Positions 25,712 to 34,458 of a stretch of DNA of 42,080 nt are shown here, piece by piece. A model generated the notes under the pieces. That model saw nothing but the letters and a program-made list of their open reading frames with translations, had not been told where the DNA came from and searched no databases. How positions within the stretch are numbered: position 1 is the stretch's first letter; each line of letters opens with the position of its first letter. Made by a program: the position numbers and the translations under genes. The stretch is from JALTBU01 sp964410645. GTDB lineage: Bacteria > Campylobacterota > Campylobacteria > Campylobacterales > Nautiliaceae. The stretch lies in the NCBI GenBank assembly GCA_964410645.1, contig CAYPHV010000007.1:1-42080 (forward strand). Direction: 5' to 3'.

Positions 25712-26905
25712 ATGTATATTCCAAAACCTATATTTGATCCAGATGAAACTGGACATTTTGATAAATTTGGAGGCAGATTTGTACCTGAAACTCTTATGCC
25801 TGTTTTATTGGAACTTGAAGATTTTTATAAAAAAATTCGTTTTGATCCAAAATTTTGGAAAGAAATGGATTATTATTATAAAGAATATATAGGACGTCCA
25901 ACCGGTCTTTATTTTGCTCCAAATATCAGTAAAGAGCTTGGTGCAAAAGTTTATCTTAAAAGAGAAGATTTAAACCATACTGGTGCACATAAAATAAATA
26001 ATACAATTGGTCAGGTATTACTTGCTAAAAAAATGGGTAAAAAAAGAGTAATTGCCGAAACGGGAGCCGGTCAGCACGGAGTGGCAACCGCAACTGCTGC
26101 GGCACTTTTCGGATTGGAATGCGAAGTGTTTATGGGCGAAAAAGATATTCAAAGGCAGTCTCTTAACGTTTTTAGAATGAAACTGCTCGGTGCAAAAGTT
26201 CACAGTGTAAAAAGCGGAAGTATGACGCTTAAAGACGCCATGAACGAGGCTATAAGATATTGGGTTACCAATGCAAGAGATACTTATTATGTTATAGGAA
26301 CAGTGGCCGGTCCGCATCCGTATCCGATGATTGTAAGAGATTTTCAGGGAATTATAGGATATGAAGCAAAAGCGCAGATTTTAAAAAAAGAACATGCTCT
26401 TCCGGATTTCATCATTGCATGTATCGGGGGTGGAAGCAATGCAATTGGTATATTTTCCCATTTTTTAAAAGAAAAAAATGTTCAATGTATAGGGGTCGAA
26501 GCAGGAGGACTTGGAATAGAAAGCGGAAAACACGGAGCCAGTCTTAATGCTGGAAAAGTAGGAGTGCTTCATGGTCAGATGAGTTATTTGCTTCAGGATG
26601 ATGACGGACAGGTTTTGGAAGCATATTCTTTTTCTGCAGGACTTGATTATCCGGGAATTGGACCTGAACATGCATTTCATTTTGCACATAACAGGGTAAA
26701 ATATGATTATGTGACCGATAAAGAAGCGCTTGATGCATTTGTATGGCTTTCTCAAAAAGAGGGGATAATTCCTGCATTTGAAAGTTCTCATGCAGTTGCA
26801 TATCTAAAAAAATTACCGGATATTAAGGATAAACTGATAATTGTAAATCTCTCCGGTAGGGGCGATAAGGATATGATAACAGCTAAAGATTTATTGGAAT
26901 TTTGA
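25712..26905 (+). CDS. trpB: Tryptophan synthase beta chain
   Basis: PLP enzyme that condenses indole with serine. 397 residues of the TrpB1 type: FGGRFVPETLMP (19-30), Lys94 in the PLP motif HTGAHKINN, the GAGQHGVATATA block, CIGGGSNAIG phosphate loop and a C-terminal LSGRGDKD. AAAGGAAAGC precedes the ATG. The alpha subunit gene trpA is not adjacent, and trpE lies about 15 kb away. So the trp genes are scattered. It overlaps dedA by one base (TGATG). Confidence 0.96.
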   Translation: MYIPKPIFDPDETGHFDKFGGRFVPETLMPVLLELEDFYKKIRFDPKFWKEMDYYYKEYIGRPTGLYFAPNISKELGAKVYLKREDLNHTGAHKINNTIGQVLLAKKMGKKRVIAETGAGQHGVATATAAALFGLECEVFMGEKDIQRQSLNVFRMKLLGAKVHSVKSGSMTLKDAMNEAIRYWVTNARDTYYVIGTVAGPHPYPMIVRDFQGIIGYEAKAQILKKEHALPDFIIACIGGGSNAIGIFSHFLKEKNVQCIGVEAGGLGIESGKHGASLNAGKVGVLHGQMSYLLQDDDGQVLEAYSFSAGLDYPGIGPEHAFHFAHNRVKYDYVTDKEALDAFVWLSQKEGIIPAFESSHAVAYLKKLPDIKDKLIIVNLSGRGDKDMITAKDLLEF

Positions 26906-27543
26906 TGAAAAAATTTTTTTTAGTTTTTTTAGTTTTTTGTGCCTTTTTATATGGCTTTGATTTTTCAGGAATTAAAAATTTTTTTTCGGAACAAAATCTG
27001 ATTCAGCTACTTAAAGACTACGGTTATATAATTATCTTTTTTTGGTCCATATTTGAAGGCGAGACGGGTCTTGTAGCGGCCGGTGTTTTATCGCGTACAG
27101 GAGACATGAATTTATGGTTTGCGCTTATAACGGCGGCACTTGGCGGTTTTGCGGGTGATCAAATGTATTTTTATTTAGGCAAATGGAATAAAACATGGGT
27201 TAGAAAAGAATTTTCACAACATAGAAGAAAATTTGCAAAAGCTCAGTTAATGCTTAGAAAATACGGAAGCTGGGTTATTTTTTTTCAAAGATTTATATAT
27301 GGAATGAGAACGATAATACCTCTTTCAATAGGTTTAACAGGGTATAGTTCTAAAAAATTTGCGGCGATTAATTTATTGTCCGCTTTTGTATGGTCAAGTG
27401 TGACTATTATACCTAGTTTTATATTCGGAGAAGAAATACTTTTGATAATTAAATGGTTAAAGCGTTATTGGTATATAGGGATTTTATCTGCAATAGTTAT
27501 TTTTATAATTTTTCAGTATTTTAACAAAAAGGAGGAGAAATGA
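26905..27543 (+). CDS. DedA family membrane protein
   Basis: A 212-residue multi-span inner-membrane protein with a cleavable-looking or signal-anchor N-terminus (KKFFLVFLVFCAFLYG). Family marks are the FEGETGLVAAGVL segment, GDQMYFYLGKW, and FFQRFIYGMRTIIPLSIG with the conserved Arg and Gly residues. DedA proteins are linked to membrane-lipid (undecaprenyl phosphate) recycling and proton-motive-force homeostasis. ATG 26905 is preferred over the upstream TTG. It is coupled to trpB and pepA by overlaps. Confidence 0.9.
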   Translation: MKKFFLVFLVFCAFLYGFDFSGIKNFFSEQNLIQLLKDYGYIIIFFWSIFEGETGLVAAGVLSRTGDMNLWFALITAALGGFAGDQMYFYLGKWNKTWVRKEFSQHRRKFAKAQLMLRKYGSWVIFFQRFIYGMRTIIPLSIGLTGYSSKKFAAINLLSAFVWSSVTIIPSFIFGEEILLIIKWLKRYWYIGILSAIVIFIIFQYFNKKEEK

Positions 27544-28907
27544 AATTTACAAATAATAAAGGTCAGATTAAAGCTGAAATAGTTGTAAATGAAAGTAAAA
27601 AATTTAAAGAATACGGTTTTGAAGGAAAAGACGGTGAAGTTTTGGTTATGCCAAATAGAAAAAGAATTTATGTTGGTATTGAAAAGATTAATGCAGAAAA
27701 TTTAAAAGCAGCATCTTCAAAAATAATTAAATCACTTAAAAAATATGAATTTGAAAGCGTGGAGATTACTCCTCCAAATATTAAAAACTCTTCTTTGCTA
27801 CTGTCTTTTTTTGAAGGGTTTATTCTGGGCGATTATGAATTTGATAAATACAAAAGCAAAAAAGCAAAACATCCTGTAAAAGAAATTTGTATAAATTCGA
27901 AAAGAAATTTTGATAAATTTATTAAAGAAGCTGAAATTAGGGCGGAAAATATTAATTTTGTCAGGAATATAATCAATTCAATGCCGGATGAAATAATACC
28001 TGCAAAGCTTGCAGAAATTGCTGAAAAAGTAGCAAAAGAAAATAATCTTGAATATAAAGTATATAATGAAAATTATCTGTATGAAAACGGATATCGTGCT
28101 TTTTATGCTGTAGGAAAAGCAAGTTCAAATCCTCCAAGACTTATTCATTTAATATATAAACCTAAGAAAAAAGCAAGAAAAAGAGTTGTTTTGGTGGGTA
28201 AAGGGTTATGCTATGATTCAGGCGGACTAAGCTTGAAACCTGCTGAATATATGGTAACTATGAAAAGCGATAAAAGCGGTGCTTCAACAGTACTGGGCAT
28301 TATTAAAGCCGCAAGTGAACTGGGCCTTGATGTTGAAATTCATGCAATTTTGGGAGCGGCTGAAAATATGATAGGTGGGAACGCATATAAGCCGGATGAT
28401 GTATTAAAAGCAAAAAACGGAAAAACAATAGAGGTCAGAAACACCGATGCGGAAGGAAGACTTGTATTAGCAGATTGTTTATGCTACGCGGATGAAGAAA
28501 TTAAAGAATACGATGAAATATTTGATTTTGCAACTCTTACAGGCGCTTGCGTTGTAGGACTTGGGGAATATACGGCCGGGGTTATGGGAGAAGATAAAGA
28601 AAAAATAAATAAAATAATAACCTTTGGAGAAAATGCCGGGGAAAATTTTGCATATCTTCCATTTAACAAATATCTTGCAAAATTGCTTGATAGTAAAATT
28701 GCCGATATATGTAATATTGCATCAAGCAGATACGGTGGTGCGCTTACTGCGGGGCTCTTTTTAAGAGAATTTGTAAAAAATAAAGAAAAATGGACTCATT
28801 TGGATATTGCAGGACCGGCTTATGTTGAAAAAGAATGGGGATACAATCCGTTTGGAGCAAGCGGATTCGGAGTGGATACTTTTATTAACTACTTAAAATC
28901 TCTTTAA
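27540..28907 (+). CDS. pepA: Leucyl aminopeptidase (M17)
   Basis: Two-metal cytosolic aminopeptidase. The C-terminal catalytic domain shows Lys221 and Asp226 in GKGLCYDSGG, Asp244 region MKSDKSGA, and NTDAEGRL (301-308) with Asp303, Glu305 and Arg307. The N-terminal 150 residues are the poorly conserved macrodomain-like part. 455 residues is slightly short of the usual 480-500. AAAGGAGGAGAA precedes the ATG, which overlaps the dedA stop. It ends the second long plus-strand run. Confidence 0.95.
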   Translation: MKFTNNKGQIKAEIVVNESKKFKEYGFEGKDGEVLVMPNRKRIYVGIEKINAENLKAASSKIIKSLKKYEFESVEITPPNIKNSSLLLSFFEGFILGDYEFDKYKSKKAKHPVKEICINSKRNFDKFIKEAEIRAENINFVRNIINSMPDEIIPAKLAEIAEKVAKENNLEYKVYNENYLYENGYRAFYAVGKASSNPPRLIHLIYKPKKKARKRVVLVGKGLCYDSGGLSLKPAEYMVTMKSDKSGASTVLGIIKAASELGLDVEIHAILGAAENMIGGNAYKPDDVLKAKNGKTIEVRNTDAEGRLVLADCLCYADEEIKEYDEIFDFATLTGACVVGLGEYTAGVMGEDKEKINKIITFGENAGENFAYLPFNKYLAKLLDSKIADICNIASSRYGGALTAGLFLREFVKNKEKWTHLDIAGPAYVEKEWGYNPFGASGFGVDTFINYLKSL

Positions 28908-29299
28908 TTTCTTTTTTTGGCACTGACTAAACGCACTTAGCAAGAGAGCAAATTTTTTAACACTACAAAAAACTAAAAATTGCAAAAAAGTTATTTGAAA
29001 ATATAAAATATCCTGTATTAATTCATTGTAAAGCAGGAGCAGACAGAACCGGGCTTTTAGCAACGCTTTTTTTATATTTCAAAAAAAATGTCAATATAAA
29101 AGAGGCTGTAAAACAGTTAGTTTTTATGCCTTATGGGCACATTAATTACTCTAAAACAGGCATAATAGATTTTTATTTTCAAAAATTTATAAAATATCAA
29201 AGAGAATATCCAAATACAGATTTAATAACTTGGAGTAAAGATATTATAAATAGAGAAAAGTTTAAAAAAGAGAATAAAATTAAGTGTTATATTTTTTGA
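28908..29299 (+). pseudogene. Decayed tyrosine/dual-specificity phosphatase remnant
   Basis: After pepA there is no intact gene until the stop of phoH at 29287. The frame 28961-29299 encodes 112 residues with no usable start before the catalytic loop. It reads KYPVLIHCKAGADRTGLL, the cysteine phosphatase signature HC-x5-R, followed by KEAVKQLVFMPYGHINYSK and a Trp-containing tail ending KCYIF. Upstream in the same frame are stops at 28958 and 28928 with a phosphatase-like fragment (HLAREQIF) between them, so the N-terminal half is lost or degraded. A short product from ATG 29124 would lack the active site. The remnant converges on and overlaps phoH by 13 nt. Confidence 0.75.
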
Positions 29300-30600
29300 T
29301 TTTCTATCCATTCGGCAATTTTACCTCTGTAAATTTTATTTAGATTGCATCCCTGAATTTGAATAGAATTAAAATAACCGCAGTTATTAAGCATAAATGA
29401 CAGGGCATTATTAAATTTATTGACATAATTATTGTCAATCTGATTTAAGCTTCCTAAAATTACAATTCTGCTGCTATCTGGAATTCTGCTTAGCAGGGTT
29501 TTAATTCCTGCTAATGTATCGTTTTGCGCTTCATCCCAGATTATTAAGGATTTAATTGAAAGTGTCCTGCCCCTTAAATGCCCTTCATAAATATATTCAA
29601 TATTATATTTGTTTTCAAAATCTGTTATTGCATTAGAAATTTCTTCTTTTGTCCAATGTTTTTTTCTCTTGTTTTTTAATCTAATAAGCATTTCAATATT
29701 GTCTCTTAACGGATAAATGTAACCGTTTATTTTTTCATCTAATTTACCAGGCAAAAATCCCAGTTCATCAGTTTTGTCTCCGCTGATAATGGTTTTTCTA
29801 ACATAAATAATTTTATCTATTAATCCTTTTTCTTTTAATTTCATTGCACTAACAAGTGCTAAAAGTGTTTTACCACTGCCTGCTTTTGCATTACAGACAA
29901 CAATATCATTTTTTTGATTAAGAGAGTGTTCAATAAAAATTTGCTGTTCTGTATTTTTTGGTTTAATTTTATACAGGTTGACTGAGCTTTTATCGTCTAA
30001 TTTTTTAAATGTATTTTTATCTTCTCGTGTAAAGTAAAAAGGTTTGCCGTTTGCGTCATTAATTTTTATGCTTGAAATATGTTTTGGTATTTCTAATCCT
30101 AAATTTTCTAAGTTAAAATAATCTTTGTTTGGTAACACTTCATTAATGCTAAACTCTTTAAAAAATTCTTTTTTAATTTCTTTGTTACTATTAAAGAATG
30201 GTTCTGCTATGTAGCCTTTTGTTGTTACAAATGTTCTAAACAGTAGGTCATTGCTAATAAAAGTAATATTTTTAATGTCATTTTTAGTTGCAAACTCAAT
30301 TGAAGTTTCTATTATTTGCAGGTCGGGTTTTTCATTATTGGAACTGTTTTGCAATATAATTATTTCACAGTTATTAATTTTTACCGTTAGTGGATTTTGA
30401 GTGATTATTTTTGAATCGGCTAGCATTCTGTTGAACTTTCTTGCCTGATAGTTGATTTCGCCAAATCCAGACTTAAATTTATCCAATTCTTCCAATATCG
30501 TTTCTGTGATTATGAGTTTGTTTTCTCCATTTTCACATAAAGTAAAAATATTTTCAGCATCATCTAATATAATGTTTGTGTCAATAATAAAATGCTTCAT
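29287..30600 (-). CDS. PIN domain-PhoH ATPase
   Basis: A 437-residue two-domain protein (PhoH2-like). The N-terminal PIN nuclease domain (about 1-135) has IIDTNIILDD with Asp7, Glu38 in ILEELDKF and Asp118 in FISNDLL. The C-terminal PhoH P-loop domain (about 215-437) has AGSGKT (240-245), the KTIISGDKTDELGFLPG block and Walker B IIWDEAQN (353-360). Mycobacterial PhoH2 is an ATP-dependent RNA helicase/RNase; the same is plausible here. No antitoxin-like partner is adjacent. Transcribed alone against its neighbours, it lies in the only stretch of the window that looks accessory. Confidence 0.9.
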   Translation of the reverse strand: MKHFIIDTNIILDDAENIFTLCENGENKLIITETILEELDKFKSGFGEINYQARKFNRMLADSKIITQNPLTVKINNCEIIILQNSSNNEKPDLQIIETSIEFATKNDIKNITFISNDLLFRTFVTTKGYIAEPFFNSNKEIKKEFFKEFSINEVLPNKDYFNLENLGLEIPKHISSIKINDANGKPFYFTREDKNTFKKLDDKSSVNLYKIKPKNTEQQIFIEHSLNQKNDIVVCNAKAGSGKTLLALVSAMKLKEKGLIDKIIYVRKTIISGDKTDELGFLPGKLDEKINGYIYPLRDNIEMLIRLKNKRKKHWTKEEISNAITDFENKYNIEYIYEGHLRGRTLSIKSLIIWDEAQNDTLAGIKTLLSRIPDSSRIVILGSLNQIDNNYVNKFNNALSFMLNNCGYFNSIQIQGCNLNKIYRGKIAEWIENQKI

Positions 30601-30809
30601 TAATATCCTTTTATAAAATATTTTAAATTATTATATCTTTTATGATTTTTTATTTCAATATATTATACAACTAAATAACGATATAAAAATAAAACTTATT
30701 GCCAATGACGCGTTGAAACTTGTTCTAATCTGTTTTGGACGTAATTAATAATTATTTTATTTGAGTGAAATAAGATATAATTTCATAAAAAATTGAGGAG
30801 AAAAGATAT
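30601..30809. promoter_or_regulatory. Divergent intergenic region, phoH / ychF
   Basis: 209 bp between divergent genes. On the minus strand TATAAT (30636 to 30631) lies about 31 nt before the phoH ATG, with AAAAGGAT close to the start. On the plus strand TATAAT (30776-30781) precedes ychF by 29 nt, with GAGGAGA near 30796-30802. Between them, about 30697-30755 is less AT-rich than its flanks (contains ACGCGT and a GTTGAAAC). I can assign it no function; it shows no tRNA or repeated unit. Confidence 0.5.
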
Positions 30810-31904
30810 ATGAAAGTTGGAATAGTAGGCCTTCCCAATGTAGGTAAATCGACTACATTTAACGCTTTGACGAAAACACAAAATGCCGAGGCTGCTAATT
30901 ATCCATTTTGCACAATTGAACCGAATAAAGCTGTAGTGCCGGTTCCTGATGAAAGAATAGAGGCGCTTGCAAAAATAGTTAATCCCGGAAGAATGGTATA
31001 TTCAACTATAGAATTTGTAGATATTGCAGGGTTGGTTAAAGGAGCCAGTAAAGGCGAAGGGCTTGGAAATAAATTTTTAGCAAATATAAAAGAAACCGAT
31101 ATAATTCTTCATATGGTAAGATGTTTTGAAGATTCGAATGTTATACATGTTGAAAATGGTATTGATCCTGTTAGAGATGCGGAGATAATTGAACAGGAAC
31201 TTTTATACGCGGATATGGAAACGCTTGAAAATAGAATACATAAGCTTACAAGACAGGCAAAAGGAAGTAAAAACGCAAAAGAAGAGCTTGACACGGCAAA
31301 TGAACTTATGGAGTGGATTAGCGAAGGAAATCCTGTTAAAAATTTTCCTCAAAAAGACAGTGATGAATTTAAGACACTTGAAAAAGAACTTAATTTTCTG
31401 ACAAATAAAGAAATGTTTTATGGGGCAAATGTTGATGAAGATTCTTTGGCTGAAGATAATGAATATGTAAAAAAATTAAAAGAATATGCCAAAAAATACA
31501 ATAGAGAAGTTATAAAAATATGTGCAAAAATAGAAGAAGAAATGGTAGATATGGATGACGAAGAAAGGCATGAATTTTTGGAAAGTCTTGGAACACAAGA
31601 AAGCGGACTTGATAAAATTATAAAAAAAGCATATGAAAAACTTGATTTGATAACCTATTTTACCGCCGGAAGTATGGAAGTTAAAGGCTGGACAATTAAA
31701 AAAGGAACAAAAGCACCGGGAGCAGCAGGAGTAATACACACTGATTTTGAAAAAGGATTCATAAGAGCTGAAGTTATAAGCTATGAAGATTTTGTAAAAT
31801 ACAAAGGTGAACACGGTGCAAAAGAAGCGGGAGTTATGAGACTTGAAGGTAAAGACTATATAGTGAAAGACGGCGACGTAATGCATTTCAGGTTTAATGT
31901 ATGA
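30810..31904 (+). CDS. ychF: Ribosome-binding ATPase YchF/EngD
   Basis: Obg-family P-loop protein that prefers ATP and associates with ribosomes; linked to stress responses. 364 residues: GLPNVGKS (7-14), a switch-region DIAGLVKGASKGEGLGNKFL, an inserted coiled coil (about 125-200), NVDE in place of the guanine NKxD motif, and a C-terminal TGS domain (about 280-364) ending KDGDVMHFRFNV. GAGGAGA and a clear TATAAT stand upstream. Overlaps the next gene by 4 nt. Confidence 0.96.
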   Translation: MKVGIVGLPNVGKSTTFNALTKTQNAEAANYPFCTIEPNKAVVPVPDERIEALAKIVNPGRMVYSTIEFVDIAGLVKGASKGEGLGNKFLANIKETDIILHMVRCFEDSNVIHVENGIDPVRDAEIIEQELLYADMETLENRIHKLTRQAKGSKNAKEELDTANELMEWISEGNPVKNFPQKDSDEFKTLEKELNFLTNKEMFYGANVDEDSLAEDNEYVKKLKEYAKKYNREVIKICAKIEEEMVDMDDEERHEFLESLGTQESGLDKIIKKAYEKLDLITYFTAGSMEVKGWTIKKGTKAPGAAGVIHTDFEKGFIRAEVISYEDFVKYKGEHGAKEAGVMRLEGKDYIVKDGDVMHFRFNV

Positions 31905-32734
31905 TAAATGAAAATTTATTGCTTGGGGAAATAAATACTCTAAAGGTCACTAAAGCCACATCTCATGGTCTTTATCTTTCTTCCATTGATGAAGAAAGTG
32001 TTTTGTTGCCAAAAAGATATGTTCAAAATGAAAAAATCGGGGATATACTTGATGTGTTTATTTATAATGATTCTGAAGATAGATATGTGGCAACTAAAGA
32101 AAAACCCGAATATATTTATGGGGATTTTGGAGTTTTTGAAGTGGTGGAAGTCAGTCATTTTGGATATTTTGTTGACTGGGGAATGGAAAAAGATCTGTTT
32201 TTGCCTTTTTCAAAGTCAAATAGAAAGATAAAAAAGGGCGATAAAATTGTCGGGAAAATAATTTATGACGAAAAAACAGATAGACTGATTTTGGATGCAA
32301 AAATCGGTAAATATCTTAAAAAACCGGTAAATTTAAAAAGAAATGATAAAGTCAATATTTTAATAATTGCGAAAACACCCCTTGGATATAAATGTATTGT
32401 GGAAAAGAGCTATGAAGGAATGCTTTTTGAAAATGAAATATTTGAAAAAATACAAATAGGGCATAAAAAAGAAGCTTTTATAAAAAATATAAGAAATGAC
32501 GGAAAGATTGATTTAAGTCTTTATAGGATTAAAGACAAAAATTTTACAAAAGAAAAAGTATATGGTGTATTAAAAGAGTGGGGAGAAATTCCTGTAACTA
32601 CAAAATCATCACCACAGGAGATACAAAAATATTTTGGAATTAGTAAAAAAGCTTTTAAAAGTGCCGTTAATTTATTAAAGGAAGAAAAAAAAGCAGACAT
32701 AATAAACGGAAGATTGAAGCTTTTAAAGGCTTAA
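31901..32734 (+). CDS. CvfB-like S1 RNA-binding protein
   Basis: A 277-residue protein with S1-like beta-barrels at about 5-65 (NTLKVTKATSHGLYL), 68-135 (GVFEVVEVSHFGYFVDWG) and 145-212, followed by a winged-helix C-terminus (about 222-277, VLKEWGEIPVTTKSSPQEIQ and a FGISKKAFKSAVNLLKEE helix). This is the layout of CvfB, an RNA-binding regulator first described as virulence factor B in Staphylococcus. It differs from rpsA in having the winged helix. Coupled to ychF and 1 bp from the molybdoprotein gene. Target RNAs unknown. Confidence 0.82.
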   Translation: MINENLLLGEINTLKVTKATSHGLYLSSIDEESVLLPKRYVQNEKIGDILDVFIYNDSEDRYVATKEKPEYIYGDFGVFEVVEVSHFGYFVDWGMEKDLFLPFSKSNRKIKKGDKIVGKIIYDEKTDRLILDAKIGKYLKKPVNLKRNDKVNILIIAKTPLGYKCIVEKSYEGMLFENEIFEKIQIGHKKEAFIKNIRNDGKIDLSLYRIKDKNFTKEKVYGVLKEWGEIPVTTKSSPQEIQKYFGISKKAFKSAVNLLKEEKKADIINGRLKLLKA

Positions 32735-32735
32735 T

Positions 32736-34385
32736 ATGTTTTGCCCTTTAGACTGTTGGGATTCGTGTAAATTAAAAGTTCAAAATGGTAAATTTAAAAT
32801 TGATGAAAATTTTTTTCAAAAAGTATTTAATAGACAAGGTAAAGGTTTTCTTTGCCATAAATTAAATAATTATTTTAATTATCAAAGAGAAACTTCCTCA
32901 AAATTAAACAGTAACAATATTATGTTAAGTAAAGCTTTAAAAAAACTTTTTCTTATTTTAAAAGAAACTAAGCCAAAAAGAGTACTTTTTATAAAAGGTT
33001 CGGGAAATATGGGCTTTTTTCAAAATTCCACAAAACTATTTTTTGAAAAATACGGAGCTTCCTTTGCCATAGGTTCCACATGTGACGGGCTCGGAGAAAT
33101 GGGGGTAAGAAAAGCTATAGGTAAATCTTTAAGTTTGCCTTTAAAAGTAATTGAAAATTCAAAAAACATTATTCTTTGGGGAAGAAATTCTTATATTACG
33201 AATACTCATTTGATACCGCTGATTCAAAACAAACATTTGACAGTGATAGATGTTTTGCCTTCAAAATCAGCAAAAAATGCTGATAAATTTATTAGAATAA
33301 AAGTAAATAGAGATTATTTTTTGGCACTGTTTTTGTCAAGAATTGTTATTGAAAACGGAAACTATGACAATAATGGAAATAATTTTAAGAAATTTAAAAG
33401 TATAGTTTTTTCGTATTCGATTGATCAATATATTAATTTATGCGGAGTTAGTTTGGAAAATGCTCTTATTCTGCTTGCTAAAATGAAAGAGGGTGCTAGT
33501 GTATTACTTGGAGTTGGAGTAGCTAAATGCAAAGAATGCTACAAAACAACATGGGCTATTTTTTCGTTAATGAAACTGCTAGGATATTTTGGAAAGCAGG
33601 CAAAAGGCGTTGCATTTTTGGGAAATAGCGGATATAGAATAAACAATCCTTTTAAAATAAAACATAAAAATAAAATAAAACTTTTTGATGTTAATCCGGA
33701 AGAATTTGATACTGTATTTGTTCAGGGTGCAAATCCTTTAAAAAGTTTTGTAGGAGACTGGAGCTGGATTAAGAGAAAAAAATTGATTGTATTTGGTAAA
33801 TATTATGATGAAACAGCAAAAAATGCCACACTTTTTATTCCGACAAAGGATTTTTATGAAAAAACAGATATTAGAGGCAGTTATTTTCATGAATATGTTT
33901 TACTATCCGATAAAATAAAATGTAAAATAAATAACGAAAAAATAAGTGAATATAAATTAACTGAATATCTATTTAATAAATTTAAATTCCACGGATTAAA
34001 AAGTAAAAGAAAATATTTAAATCAGATTTTAGAAAGTCTTTATAAAATAGATGATGAATTGTATAAAAATCCGGCTCAAAGTGGTTATACGGGTAAAGAG
34101 GAATTTAACTTTTTAAATCAAAATTTTGAAATAAAACAAAAAGAATTTGAAATAGTTACTGCCAAATATCAAAAAGGTTTAAATTCGCAGTTTATGCAAG
34201 ACGAAAATCTTTATATTAATCCAGAGAGTAAGAATATTATGTTAAATTGGATTAATAAAAGGTTTGATCAACAACTGATAAAATTTGATGAAAACATTCC
34301 TGTAAATGTAATTTATACAAGAAATAGATGTATTAATAAATACATAAAAGCAAAAGGGGCCAATGCTTACTATGAAAATATCTAA
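32736..34385 (+). CDS. Molybdopterin-dependent oxidoreductase (possible 3' disruption)
   Basis: A 549-residue member of the DMSO-reductase superfamily. The N-terminal iron-sulfur ligands are C3-x3-C7-x3-C11-x28-C40 (CPLDCWDSC and GFLCHK). A cofactor-binding region follows, with STCDGLGEMGVRKAIG (about 112-127), ILWGRNSYITNTH, FVQGANPLKSFVGD and ATLFIPTKDFYEKTDIRGSY. The C-terminal dinucleotide-binding domain begins near 460 and stops at AYYENI. It is short for the family, and 7 bp after the stop a coding-like stretch in another frame follows (separate entry). Neither electron partner nor substrate is evident. No Tat signal is visible, so it is probably cytoplasmic. Confidence 0.85.
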   Translation: MFCPLDCWDSCKLKVQNGKFKIDENFFQKVFNRQGKGFLCHKLNNYFNYQRETSSKLNSNNIMLSKALKKLFLILKETKPKRVLFIKGSGNMGFFQNSTKLFFEKYGASFAIGSTCDGLGEMGVRKAIGKSLSLPLKVIENSKNIILWGRNSYITNTHLIPLIQNKHLTVIDVLPSKSAKNADKFIRIKVNRDYFLALFLSRIVIENGNYDNNGNNFKKFKSIVFSYSIDQYINLCGVSLENALILLAKMKEGASVLLGVGVAKCKECYKTTWAIFSLMKLLGYFGKQAKGVAFLGNSGYRINNPFKIKHKNKIKLFDVNPEEFDTVFVQGANPLKSFVGDWSWIKRKKLIVFGKYYDETAKNATLFIPTKDFYEKTDIRGSYFHEYVLLSDKIKCKINNEKISEYKLTEYLFNKFKFHGLKSKRKYLNQILESLYKIDDELYKNPAQSGYTGKEEFNFLNQNFEIKQKEFEIVTAKYQKGLNSQFMQDENLYINPESKNIMLNWINKRFDQQLIKFDENIPVNVIYTRNRCINKYIKAKGANAYYENI

Positions 34386-34392
34386 AAATTAA

Positions 34393-34449
34393 AATGTTCC
34401 TGTGGCAGAGTATAAACGGTATTATTTTGACGGGATAGATTATGAATAA
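34393..34449 (+). other. Coding-like out-of-frame tail after the molybdoprotein
   Basis: This short stretch reads NVPVAEYKRYYFDGIDYE then TAA, one frame shifted from the gene just upstream. It directly follows A-rich tracts (CTAAAAATTAAAATG). It could be the original C-terminus separated by indels in the A-tracts, a sequencing error, or the end of an otherwise deleted gene. It has no start of its own. Confidence 0.35.
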
Positions 34450-34458
34450 ACAAAAGAC

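Noticed and set aside
28917..28933. TGGCAC resembling a sigma-54 -24 element
   Set aside because: No GC at the required -12 spacing (the bases there are AC), and it precedes only a decayed gene.
30710..30720. GTTGAAAC resembling the end of a CRISPR repeat
   Set aside because: Only one copy in the window, no spacer-repeat periodicity and no cas genes nearby.
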